Shown: piece by piece, positions 1 to 9,599 of the stretch | How positions within the stretch are numbered: position 1 is the stretch's first letter | Layout: each line of letters begins with the position of its first letter | Source of the DNA: Neodiprion pinetum | Taxonomy: Eukaryota; Arthropoda; Insecta; Hymenoptera; Diprionidae | Reading direction: 5' to 3' | Length of the DNA stretch: 64,000 bases | Assembly: GCF_021155775.2 (NCBI RefSeq) | Contig: NC_060232.1 | Coordinates: 18,297,922-18,361,921 of the forward strand | Notes under the pieces: generated by a model | The model's database searches: none | Seen by the model: only the letters and a program-made list of their open reading frames with translations | Told to the model about the DNA's origin: nothing | Translations under genes and position numbers: made by a program

Positions 1-262
1 TCAATTGATAATTGATATTAATATCAATTTTTTTAATCTAACAATATTCCAACAATAGTTCTCCTCATTGATTATTAAACTATGATAATACACTCATTTA
101 TAAGCTGCGTCAAAAATGGGGCCGACAGTATACTGGACTGCGTTCCGTTTTAAATAGTAACCAGTGTAAGTCCAGTATAACTGACTATAAAGGAACGATT
201 TCCCAGTATACTAAATTCACGTTACACTGTACAGTGGTCGCAGTGTATATCGAAACATACCC
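1..262. other. AT-rich flank with a small inverted repeat, no gene
   Basis: No coding signal is visible. Two arms reading CAGTATACTGGACT (126-139) and AGTCCAGTATAACTG (169-183) are inverted copies with one extra base, so a short hairpin is possible. Similarity to the neighbouring retrotransposon pol begins abruptly near 263, so this is the flank of that fragment. Confidence 0.5.
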
Positions 263-2420
263 ATAGCCGCGCCTCGACTACCGACCAAGTCTGGAACTTG
301 TGCGGGTAGTCCAGGACGTCCTGGACGCGGTGTTGGTACCAGGTATCGATGACGACTCCCCAGGCGGCCTTACGCTCCGTCCCTGGTCTGTCGTTCCCAC
401 CGACGTCGAGGGCGGCCAGCTTTTCCATCCCCTCGTCTTCGCCTTCGTACATCCGCGCTTAGGCATCCGGCACATGGTGCATTGCTCCTTTTCGACGTTT
501 AATTTCGCAATCGTGCTCGAGCAAATCGAGCGCCCACCTAGCTAACCGACCCGTCGGATTCCGCAATTCCCGCTACCATTTTAGGCTCGCGCGGTCGGTT
601 ATCGCTGTGAAGTGATATCCTTCCAAGTACGCTCTAAACTTCTTGACGGCCCAAATCACCGCGAGGCATTCCTGTTCGGTGGTGGAATACTTACGTTCCG
701 CGTCCGACATGGTCTGACTCGCGTACGCGATCACACGCTCAATTCCGCCAATAGTCTGTGTCAAGACGGCGCCAATACCAAAACTACTCGCGTCGGTCTG
801 CACGACGAACTCATGTTCAAAGTCGGGACACGTTAAAACCGGAGCCGACGTCAACGCGGCTTTTATGCGTTTGAACGCTGTTTCCTGTTCGCTACCCCAG
901 CCCCATTTCTTGTCTTTCAGCAACAACCGGTCGAGGGGTTCCGCCACACTCGCGAACTCGGGGGTGAATTTCCGATACCACGAAGCCATACCCAAAAATC
1001 GCCTAAATTGCAGTAGATTTTTCGGCGCGGGATACTCTAGAATAGGTTCCACCTTGTCGGCTTCGACCTGTAGGCCGTTCTGGTTCACCTTGAACCCTAG
1101 ATACCGGACTTTGCTACGACAGAATTCGCACTTTTCCGGGTTGATGGTAAGCCCCGCCAACACTATCCGTTCGATAACGCGAGATAGCCATTTTAAGTGC
1201 GAACGAAAATCGGTGGTCACTACAAAAATATCGTAGAGATATGCGAAGGCATGTGGCTCCATCTCTGGAGTAATTAATTTGTCAATTAACCGCTGGAAGG
1301 TGGCTGGGGCTCCGGTAAGCCCGTATGGCATTCGCACGAACTGGAATAATCCGCGACCTGGGACCGTGAACGCCGTTATTTCGCGACTCTCGCGTGTCAA
1401 GGGAATCTGCTGGTAAGCTTGACTCAAGTCTACAGTCGAGATGTATTTGGCTGACCGCAATTTATCCAATATGCCGTTCATAAACGGTATCGGGTACGCA
1501 TCCTTTTTTGAATTGCTATTTACTTTTCTGAAGTCCAAGCAGAACCGATATTTCCCGTTTGGCTTCTTGACCATCACGACTGGCGTCGACCACGAACTTT
1601 GGGAGGGTTCGATTACTCCATCCGCGAGCATGCGATCTACCTCCTCGTTAATAGTCTCCTGCACTATCGGAGATACGAGATAGTACCGCTGCTTGATAGG
1701 TGCGCTTCCCTGCACGTCTATTTTGTGCTCCGGGAGATGGGTGAGGCCCAAGTCTCCCGAGACTTTCGGTAATTCCTTCGCTAAGAATTCTTGTAATTCG
1801 CGATTCTCGCTATCCGCTAGCTCTACGATGCCGCTACAACCTGACACATCGGTAACTTGGATCGGCCGACCCTCCTCAAATTTTCCCTCGTGTTCCGGAA
1901 CATTCGCAATCCTCCGTGATTCGCGCGCACCGTCAATCGAAAAGCCAAATTTTCTTACAAAATCTATGCCGAGGACGCAATCTCCAACTAAGGTGGGGAT
2001 AATCCGCAACGAAAACTCATGCGCGACACCCAGCAACGTTATCGGAAGCTCTACCTCTCCGGTTATTGCCTCTACCGATGCATTCGCCAATACGACACTC
2101 GAACAGCTGGGTGACTTCACTTGTCGTCCGTACTCTAACGCGATTTGGTGTCCGACCGTACCGAGGAATGTTCGCGACGAGCCGGTGTCTAACAACGCCC
2201 TGACCCATGTGACCCCGATACATACCCGCAAAAACCAGCGTTGGCCGAACTCCATGGTCTGCATCGGAGAGCACGTCGCGATTTCCCTCTCGACGCCACG
2301 CAATGTCGTGGTGCCCTCCACTGGGGGCGCCGCGTCGACACTTAACGAGGCTGCCCGTCCTGGTTTCCCGAGCACCGCGGACAATTGGTCGAACACACGT
2401 CGTCTCCGCAATGATAGCAT
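263..2420 (-). pseudogene. Inverted pol fragment of a Ty3/Gypsy element (protease, RT, RNase H, start of integrase linker)
   Basis: This is a minus-strand copy of the segment that lies on the plus strand at about 5065-7360. The proteins differ at only about five of some 680 codons. In order it carries the end of a gag zinc knuckle, a pepsin-type protease with a DTGSS active site, a reverse transcriptase and an RNase H domain. The RT catalytic box reads YLYD where the family has YLDD, so polymerase activity should be lost. An in-frame TAG follows the residues SLKW in RNase H, and a TAA lies in the RNase H-integrase linker; both are shared with the plus copy. Unlike that copy, it lacks the SINE insertion and keeps CGA where the plus copy has a TGA near 7127. 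Both ends are abrupt and no LTR is attached. Confidence 0.9.
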
Positions 2421-2436
2421 AAATGATAGTCACAAA

Positions 2437-2455
2437 TGGGCGCCCAACGTGGGGC
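2437..2455 (+). promoter_or_regulatory. Primer-binding-site-like motif, tRNA-Lys type
   Basis: The motif TGGGCGCCCAACGTGGGGC matches the complement of the 3' end of a tRNA-Lys ending in GTTGGGCGCCA, with one extra G. Just before it lies GTCACA (2429-2434), the same six bases that end this family's LTR. It therefore marks where the lost 5' LTR should have ended. The short GTCACA match alone could be chance. Confidence 0.6.
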
Positions 2456-3422
2456 TTTCGCAAAATTTCCGCTGTAAATTCCCGAGAAAGATAGTAGCAT
2501 TGCGCGTTTCAGAAATTTCGACTTAGCAACGGATAGCGCTCGCCGAACGAAAACAACAGCGTTCGGAGAATACGGGGGTGAGAGGTCGCGAGACACTTCG
2601 GTCAAGCGTGTTGACGTTTGGAGTACAGCGAGACAGGTGTGAATACGTAGCGAGGAAATAAAATTGTATACAAAGGGTGGCGAATAACATCGAAAATTTG
2701 CGATTTACGACTCAGGCTACGAGTTGACGAATATACCGGGTGACGAAGAAGTACACCACGTATATCCGCACCTCCCATTTCTAATAATAGGAATAAAATC
2801 GCCTGCCTTTATCGCCCATCTCTTGCTTGTGTCATTTTTATTTTCTTTTGTTATTATTTTCGATTTCTGATTTCTTTTTGTTTTTTTTTTTGTCTTCTGT
2901 GGTTTCGAAAATTTTTTTTTGTTTTTTTTTTTGTTTGTCGTGTGTTTCAACGACGGATTTCAGCATTGCGGTCGAATTTTTTTTTTGTTTTGTTGCTGGC
3001 GCGACAATATTTTCTTTCTTTTTCTTTCTTTTAGCCCGTCTTTTGTTTTTTTTTTTTGGTTTCGTTTCATTTTGTGTACGATATATCTTTTGCTGGCGCT
3101 TTCATTTCGTAAATATTGATATCACTAATATATTAGCGGCGATTTCACTAATACGAGAAAGCATCTCTCTCACGTTCTGCTGTGGCTTGTGGATAATAGC
3201 GAATTAATTTAACAAGTTTCGCGGAAGGGTCCATATTGGATACCCTGCTTGCGCTCAGACTCTACCTGGGGCTTTTGTCTTTCGGTCCGAATAGTTTGAT
3301 TTTGCGTGCTTCTACTTTCATCACTGTTCTTTTTTTTGCGTGCTTTTATTTTCATCACTGTTTTTTTTTTGTGCGTGCTTTTAACTTTATCACTGCTTTT
3401 TGTTTTTGTGGGTAAAATCAAC
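2456..3422 (+). other. Retrotransposon leader, T-rich, non-coding
   Basis: This is the untranslated stretch between primer site and gag. It contains many T runs (about 2870-3060 and 3300-3400) and three imperfect repeats of a unit reading GTGCTT followed by TTCATCACTG or similar between 3305 and 3400. Open frames here are low-complexity Phe-rich artefacts. Confidence 0.6.
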
Positions 3423-5105
3423 ATGGCGGAGGCAACCGTTGGCGCGTGGTTGTACAACATGACGAGCGAGGAGCTCGAGTTAGCATTAGCGACCGCGAGG
3501 GTGAATTCCACCGGTAATTTGCTGGTACGTCGCGACCGTTTCATGCGACACCTCTTGCGTGCGCGCGGGGATCTGACAGTCACTTGGGAACCCGAGGACG
3601 AGGATCTCTTCGCGGGGTTGGCCGAATGAGCGACCACTGCAGAACCGGTGCGTAAACAGCCCCCAAGGGCTGGCAATTCGCGGCTGTCAAAACCCGTGAA
3701 TATCACCATCGCGACCCGGCTAACCACGGTAGCAACGACGAGTACGGTGGTGAGCGGAGCCGTCGCCTCGACGGCTATCACCACCTCGGCGGTGTATGGT
3801 AGCGCCTCGCGGCCGACCGCGTATCAAGTTCCGACGCGGATACCCTTCCACTCGATGCCGTTTTCGATGGCGAGCGGAGGCCAGGAGCACTGGGGAGATG
3901 CCTTCCCAATCCAAGGGCAGCGATAGGGGCACGAACAGCCCCTAGTGGATTCCACCCGACTGGTGGCAGGGACGTCAGCTCCGCGGGTCGAGTTCCGGTC
4001 GCTACCAGCCGACCCCTCCACAATTCCTCGCGACATGGCGAACGCTGCCCTGCCGGCTTGGGGCCGGGATCCAATTATGGAATCGCGTACCCGGGAAACG
4101 ATTCGTGACATCCCGAGGGCCTTGCGAGGTTAGAACCTCAAGTTCTCGGGGATTGGTGAGCCGAGTGTCGAGGATTTCCTTACGCGATTGGAGGAGTGGC
4201 GAAGTCTGTCGGAATTGAGCGAAAACGAAGTGTTGAGTTCGCTCACGATGATCTTCTCGGGCGTAGCCTTGGAATGGTTGCGTGGCGAGAGAGATAGCTG
4301 AGTCACGTACGACGAGTTTTGCGCGGCGTTGCGCTTGTGGTGCGGGGACGGGACAGTAGGAAGCCGCGTGGAGGATCAGACTATGTCGCGAACTCAGGGA
4401 CCAGTCGAGTCGGTGACGGAGTACCTATCCTGCGTTCGGGGGTTGTTGAGGCGGATGCCGCGTCCGTATACGATGGAGCAGCAACTGGATCTGGCCTTTA
4501 AGAACCTGCGTCCCAAAATTCGCAAAGTCCTCCGTAGAAGGGAAAATCGAACGTGGAGCGAATTGATTTATCTCGCCACGGAGCGGGAAAGAAACCTCGC
4601 GCTGTCTCGCGACTACCGCCCCCCGCCCACGCCGAAAGACTCATTTATTAGCGAATTAGCGTGCCGGACCAAAACCGCGGCGACTCGGAGCGAGCCTGGG
4701 TTAGCCGCCATTACCGAGTCAGGGGTCGAGTCAACCGTAGCGCAGACGATAGAGAAGCTGTTCGCGGCCTAGGTGAAAGGACTCGAGGAGAAGTTGTTGA
4801 AAGCAATGGCGGTCGCGACCCAGAGGAACAAGTCGAGCGGCGCACCGCCCGGTGGCGGAAGCCCGGCTTGAATGAGGCCGACCTCGCCGAAGCGACCCGC
4901 GCGAGGAACAAACAGGGGAGCGGTCCCCTCGGCTAACCGGCCGGCCACGCGCGTGCCCCGGGCCGTACAATATCGTGGCCACAAGGTGTGGGACGAGAAC
5001 TTGTGCATGAATTGCCATCGTCCCGGTCACCGGTTTAATAGCTGTCCGGACCCTTTGCGGACCTTTTGCTATCATTGCGGATACGACGACATGTATTCGA
5101 CCTAG
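3423..5105 (+). pseudogene. gag: Gag of the long-LTR Ty3/Gypsy element, with in-frame stops
   Basis: Gag forms the particle that packages element RNA. One frame runs from ATG 3423 to about 5105 without frameshifts, but stops interrupt it at 3627 (TGA), 3924 (TAG), 4131 (TAG), 4299 (TGA), 4770 (TAG) and 4869 (TGA). The middle (about 4140-4620) resembles a retrotransposon gag domain, with a TYDEF-type motif and a basic segment. The C terminus has a CCHC knuckle (CMNCHRPGHRFNSC) and the start of a second Cys motif (CYHCG). The SINE creates the final TAG at 5103-5105 and cuts that second knuckle; the inverted copy shows the uninterrupted continuation CPRC. All the stops could come from C-to-T changes (CGA or CAG), but no intact reference is in the window. 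Confidence 0.75.
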
Positions 5106-5225
5106 GGCGGCTAGGTGGTCTAGTGGAGTGAGGCTTCGGTAAAGCATCGCTAGATACCAGGTTCGATTCCTGGCTCCGTCGTTAATTTTTCGAATTTACC
5201 AGTTTTTCAAATTTATATCTTCAAT
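5105..5225 (+). mobile_element. tRNA-derived SINE, 121 bp, with 11 bp target duplication
   Basis: The insert is bounded by exact TATTCGACCTA copies at 5094-5104 and 5226-5236. The related inverted copy is uninterrupted at this site. Its first ~75 bases look like a tRNA: an A-box-like TGGTCTAGTGG at 5116-5126 and a canonical B box GGTTCGATTCC at 5160-5170, inside a perfect T arm (CCAGG/CCTGG, 7-base loop). The D-arm sequence resembles tRNA-Glu/Asp; the anticodon region is not clean. A ~45 bp AT-rich tail follows (5183-5225), presumably the region recognised by a partner LINE. It breaks gag and separates it from pol. Confidence 0.85.
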
Positions 5226-5236
5226 TATTCGACCTA

Positions 5237-8200
5237 TTGTCCGCGGTGCTCGGGAAACCAGGACGGGCAGCCTCGTTAAGTGTCGACGCGGCGCCCCCAG
5301 TGGAGGGCACCACGACATTGCGTGGCGTCGAGAGGGAAATCGCGACGTGCTCTCCGATGCAGACCATGGAGTTCGGCCAACGCTGGTTTTTGCGGGTATG
5401 TATCGGGGTCACATGGGTCAGGGCGTTGTTAGACACCGGCTCGTCGCGAACATTCCTCGGTACGGTCGGACACCAAATCGCGTTAGAGTACGGACGACAA
5501 GTGAAGTCACCCAGCTGTTCGAGTGTCGTATTGGCGAATGCATCGGTAGAGGCAATAACCGGAGAGGTAGAGCTTCCGATAACGTTGCTGGGTGTCGCGC
5601 ATGAGTTTTCGTTGCGGATTATCCCCACCTTAGTTGGAGATTGCGTCCTCGGCATAGATTTTGTAAGAAAATTTGGCTTTTCGATTGACGGTGCGCGCGA
5701 ATCACGGAGGATTGCGAATGTTCCGGAACACGAGGGAAAATTTGAGGAGGGTCGGCCGATCCAAGTTACCGATGTGTCAGGTTGTAGCGGCATCGTAGAG
5801 CTAGCGGATAGCGAGAATCGCGAATTACAAGAATTCTTAGCGAAGGAATTACCGAAAGTCTCGGGAGACTTGGGCCTCACCCATCTCCCGGAGCACAAAA
5901 TAGACGTGCAGGGAAGCGCACCTATCAAGCAGCGGTACTATCTCGTATCTCCGATAGTGCAGGAGACTATTAACGAGGAGGTAGATCGCATGCTCGCGGA
6001 TGGAGTAATCGAACCCTCCCAAAGTTCGTGGTCGACGCCAGTCGTGATGGTCAAGAAGCCAAACGGGAAATATCGGTTCTGCTTGGACTTCAGAAAAGTA
6101 AATAGCAATTCAAAAAAGGATGCGTACCCGATACCGTTTATGAACGGCATATTGGATAAATTGCGGTCAGCCAAATACATCTCGACTGTAGACTTGAGTC
6201 AAGCTTACCAGCAGATTCCCTTGACACGCGAGAGTCGCGAAATAACGGCGTTCACGGTCCCAGGTCGCGGATTATTCCAGTTCGTGCGAATGCCATACGG
6301 GCTTACCGGAGCGCCAGCCACCTTCCAGCGGTTAATTGACAAATTAATTACTCCAGAGATGGAGCCACATGCCTTCGCATATCTCTACGATATTTTTGTA
6401 GTGACCACCGATTTTCGTTCGCACTTAAAATGGCTATCTCGCGTTATCGAACGGATAGTGTTGGCGGGGCTTACCATCAACCCGGAAAAGTGCGAATTCT
6501 GTCGTAGCAAAGTCCGGTATCTAGGGTTCAAGGTGAACCAGAACGGTCTACAGGTCGAAGCCGACAAGGTGGAACCTATTCTAGAGTATCCCGCGCCGAA
6601 AAATCTACTGCAATTTAGGCGATTTTTGGGTATGGCTTCGTGGTATCGGAAATTCACCCCCGAGTTCGCGAGTGTGGCGGAACCCCTCGACCGGTTGTTG
6701 CGGAAAGACAAGAAATGGGGCTGGGGTAGCGAACAGGAAACAGCGTTCAAACGCATAAAAGCCGCGTTGACGTCGGCTCCGGTTTTAACGTGTCTCGACT
6801 TTGAACATGAGTTCGTCGTGCAGACCGACGCGAGTAGTTTTGGTATTGGCGCCGTCTTGACACAGACTATTGGCGGAATTGAGCGTGTGATCGCGTACGC
6901 GAGTCAGACCATGTCGGACGCGGAACGTAAGTATTCCACCACCGAACAGGAATGCCTCGCGGTGATTTGGGCCGTCGAGAAGTTTAGAGCGTACTTGGAA
7001 GGATATCACTTCACAGCGATAACCGACCGCGCGAGCCTAAAATGGTAGCGGGAATTGCGGAATCCGACGGGTCGGTTAGCTAGGTGGGCGCTCGATTTGC
7101 TCGAGCACGATTGCGAAATTAAACGTTGAAAAGGAGCAATGCACCATGTGCCGGATGCCTAAGCGCGGATGTACGAAGGCGAAGACGAGGGGATGGAAAA
7201 GCTGGCCGCCCTCGACGTCGGTGGGAACGACAGACCAGCGACGGAGCGTAAGGCCGCCTGGGGAGTCGTCATCGATACCTGGTACCAACACCGCGTCCAG
7301 GACGTCCTGGACTACCCGCACAAGTTCCGGACTTGGTCGGTAGTCGAGGCGCGGCTATATCATCTGCGGGCGGACCCCTTAGTAGAACCAATACTAGCGG
7401 ACTTGCCGCCGTGGAAATTAGTGCTCCCGAGGGAGCAGCGGTCGCGGATTTTCACAGAAGTCCACGAAGACCCCCAGGCAGGGCATTTTGGCGTCGAAAA
7501 AACCTACGCGCGAGTGAAAGCTGACTACTACTGGCCCGGAATGTATCGCGATATCGTTTTGATGGTCCGGGCTTGCGAGCGCTGTCAAGAGTGCAAGGTG
7601 CAACAGGCGCCACCGGCGGGCCTTATGGGTCAACGGGTCGTCGACACGCCCTGGACCGTAGTTGCGGCGGACGTCATGGGTCCATTTCCCAGAAGTCGGG
7701 CCGGTTTCGAGTACCTTTTAGTTTTCGAAGATCTGTTTACCCGATGGGTGGAGATAGGGCCCTTGCGAAAATCGAACGCGAACAATATTCTTGCCGCACT
7801 GGAAGATCTCGTGCTGTCCCGATGGGGTACCCCGGAGGTGCTCCTGACGGACAACGGCACGGAATTCGCGAATAAGGCCGTCGACGAGCTATGCGTCGCG
7901 TACAACATCACCCACGCCAAGGTACCAGCGTATCACGCGCAAGCCAACCCCGTGGAAAGGGTGAATCGCGTAATAAAGACGATGATCGTAGCGTACATCT
8001 AAGCCGGTCATCGGGACTGGGATGCACACCTTCACGAGTTCCGATTTGCGTACAATACCGCCGTGCACAGCTCACTGAGAGTCAGTCCCGCGTTTTCAAA
8101 TTTGGGTCGCGGTCCCAAACCACGGACGCAGTTGCGTCGGCTCGTGGAAGGTCCCGCGGAAATCCCCGTTTCCCATCCCGAAGTATGGGGGGACCGAATG

Positions 8201-8539
8201 GCGAAGTTAGGTGAATTGCGTGACCTGGTGACCAAACACCTCAAAGACGCCCACGAGCGACAGGCACGATATTATAACCAAGGGCACCGGGACATCCGTT
8301 TCGCAGTTGGGGATAGAGTGTGGAAGCGAAACCGAGTTCTGTCGTTCGCCGCCCAACAGGTAGCGGCAAAGTTAGCCCCCAAATTTGCCGGTCCGTTTCG
8401 CGTGGCGAGGGTAATCTCGCCCGTCGTGTACGAATTAGAGAATAGCGAAGGACGGGGTCTCGGTCGGCACCACATCAAGGATTCAAAGCGGTACGTGATC
8501 TCTGAGGCACTTGCGCATAGGAACGGAGAGGAACAGTGA
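5237..8539 (+). pseudogene. pol: Pol of the long-LTR Ty3/Gypsy element (PR-RT-RH-IN)
   Basis: Pol makes the enzymes that copy and integrate the element. It lies in the -1 frame relative to gag and has no ATG of its own at the junction, so a gag-pol frameshift is the likely normal route. Order: protease (DTGSS near residue 70), RT (about residues 255-430), RNase H (about 520-620), then integrase with an HHCC finger (HEDPQAGH, CERCQEC) and catalytic Asp, Asp (TDNGTEF) and Glu (NPVERVNR), ending with a GPF-type C-terminal domain. RT has YLYD instead of YLDD. Stops lie at 7046, 7127, 7160 and 8000; the first and third are shared with the inverted copy, while the one at 7127 is CGA there. The first 603 codons are open. 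Confidence 0.88.
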
Positions 8540-9587
8540 GGGGGGAATAGGCTTCTCGGGAAGAGAAAAGAAGTGACGGGCGATAGCCACGATCCTGACT
8601 GACTCTTTCCCATAGTTGGCGGCGGAGTAGCGAGGACGGACGACGACGTCCGTGCGGTCCGGGACATGCTGCGGTGGGCAAGGATCCCGCGCCCGCCAGC
8701 AAGAGCCAGCTATGGTTGGGACCGTCCCGCGTCCCCGAACTAGCCGCAGTGGCTGCCCCCGGCAGGATGCTGGAACTGCTGGTGGCGGGCACACGACTAC
8801 CGTGATTGCGAGGAGGAATTAGGGCTTTTTGCCGCCGGTGCGGGTGGCCGGGCTGTGCCAAGCCCTCCTGCCCGAGCTGCCATGATCAGCCGAGCCGACC
8901 GGGCAGGGGCTCCCTTTCCCCGCCACCAGCCGTCCATGCAATACCCGCCCTGATGACGCTGGTGGTTTCGCCAGTCCCCGTCGCGAAGAGGACGCCTGTC
9001 CCACCAGCCTCAGTTGCGAGGGAGACGCCTGTCCCGCCATCCCCTATAGCGAGGGAAGACGTCCCGCCGAACCCCCCCCCCCCCCCCCCCCCCCCCCGCT
9101 TGCGAGGGCCGACGAGTTCGTCGGGGAAGCGGAGACCCTACGAAGGCATATTAAAGCGTCCGTGACCGGCCGGGAAGACGCGGCTAGGCCACACAAAACA
9201 TTTTTTTTAACTTTTTAAGATTAGAATGAAGATTGATCCATCGAATATAAATGGCGTCTGCTTTATATCCTAGACCCCAGGTGGCGGGCTTTGAGAAAAA
9301 TTTCAGGTCCGGTGGCGAAGTAGAGGGCTCCCCTAGATCACCTTGGCGTAAGGAAGGGGATCAGTTGAGCTCGCGAAGAATCCCGGAAGGCATGCGAGTG
9401 GGCGTCTGGCCATACGGAAAAGAAAAGTTTTTTTTTTGTTTTTTTTTAGTTGTTTTATCGTTGTCTTGGGATAGGGTTCTCGGTGAGTACCGCGCAATAG
9501 CGTGTGGTTACTTCGAGCTTGCGGTCACTTCGCGAAGTTCGGCTCGCGGGATGGAGCGCTGGCGCTCTGGCACCCCACGTTCCGTCT
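8540..9587 (+). other. 3' untranslated region of the long-LTR element
   Basis: About 1 kb separates the pol stop from the polypurine tract. It includes a 26-base C run (9072-9097) and T runs near 9430-9450. One open frame (8806-9165) is listed separately; a second at 9251-9589 shows no recognisable domain and runs into the polypurine tract. Confidence 0.6.
8806..9165 (+). CDS. Possible accessory ORF, Cys-rich then Pro-rich, unknown
   Basis: I do not recognise this 119-residue open frame. Its N-terminal part has a Cys cluster (CRRCGWPGCAKPSCPSC, spacing C-x2-C-x4-C-x4-C-x2-C). The middle holds imperfect repeats of a PVPPAxVARETPVPP type, then a proline run from the poly-C tract and a basic tail (GKRRPYEGILKRP). 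It lies between pol and the 3' LTR, where env or accessory genes sit in some elements, but no signal peptide or membrane segment is visible. It could be a chance open frame in GC-rich sequence. Confidence 0.25.
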   Translation: MRGGIRAFCRRCGWPGCAKPSCPSCHDQPSRPGRGSLSPPPAVHAIPALMTLVVSPVPVAKRTPVPPASVARETPVPPSPIAREDVPPNPPPPPPPPRLRGPTSSSGKRRPYEGILKRP

Positions 9588-9599
9588 AGGGGGGGGAGT

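Noticed and set aside
1693..2526. A 277-codon plus-strand open frame
   Set aside because: It is the antisense shadow of the inverted pol fragment; the same shadow appears opposite the plus copy.
5105..5182. A functional tRNA gene
   Set aside because: The T arm and B box are good, but the anticodon arm is not clean, a tail follows and the whole unit is flanked by an 11 bp target duplication, which fits a SINE better.
9251..9589. A 112-codon ORF before the 3' LTR
   Set aside because: Much of it is Phe/Leu from T runs and it runs into the polypurine tract.
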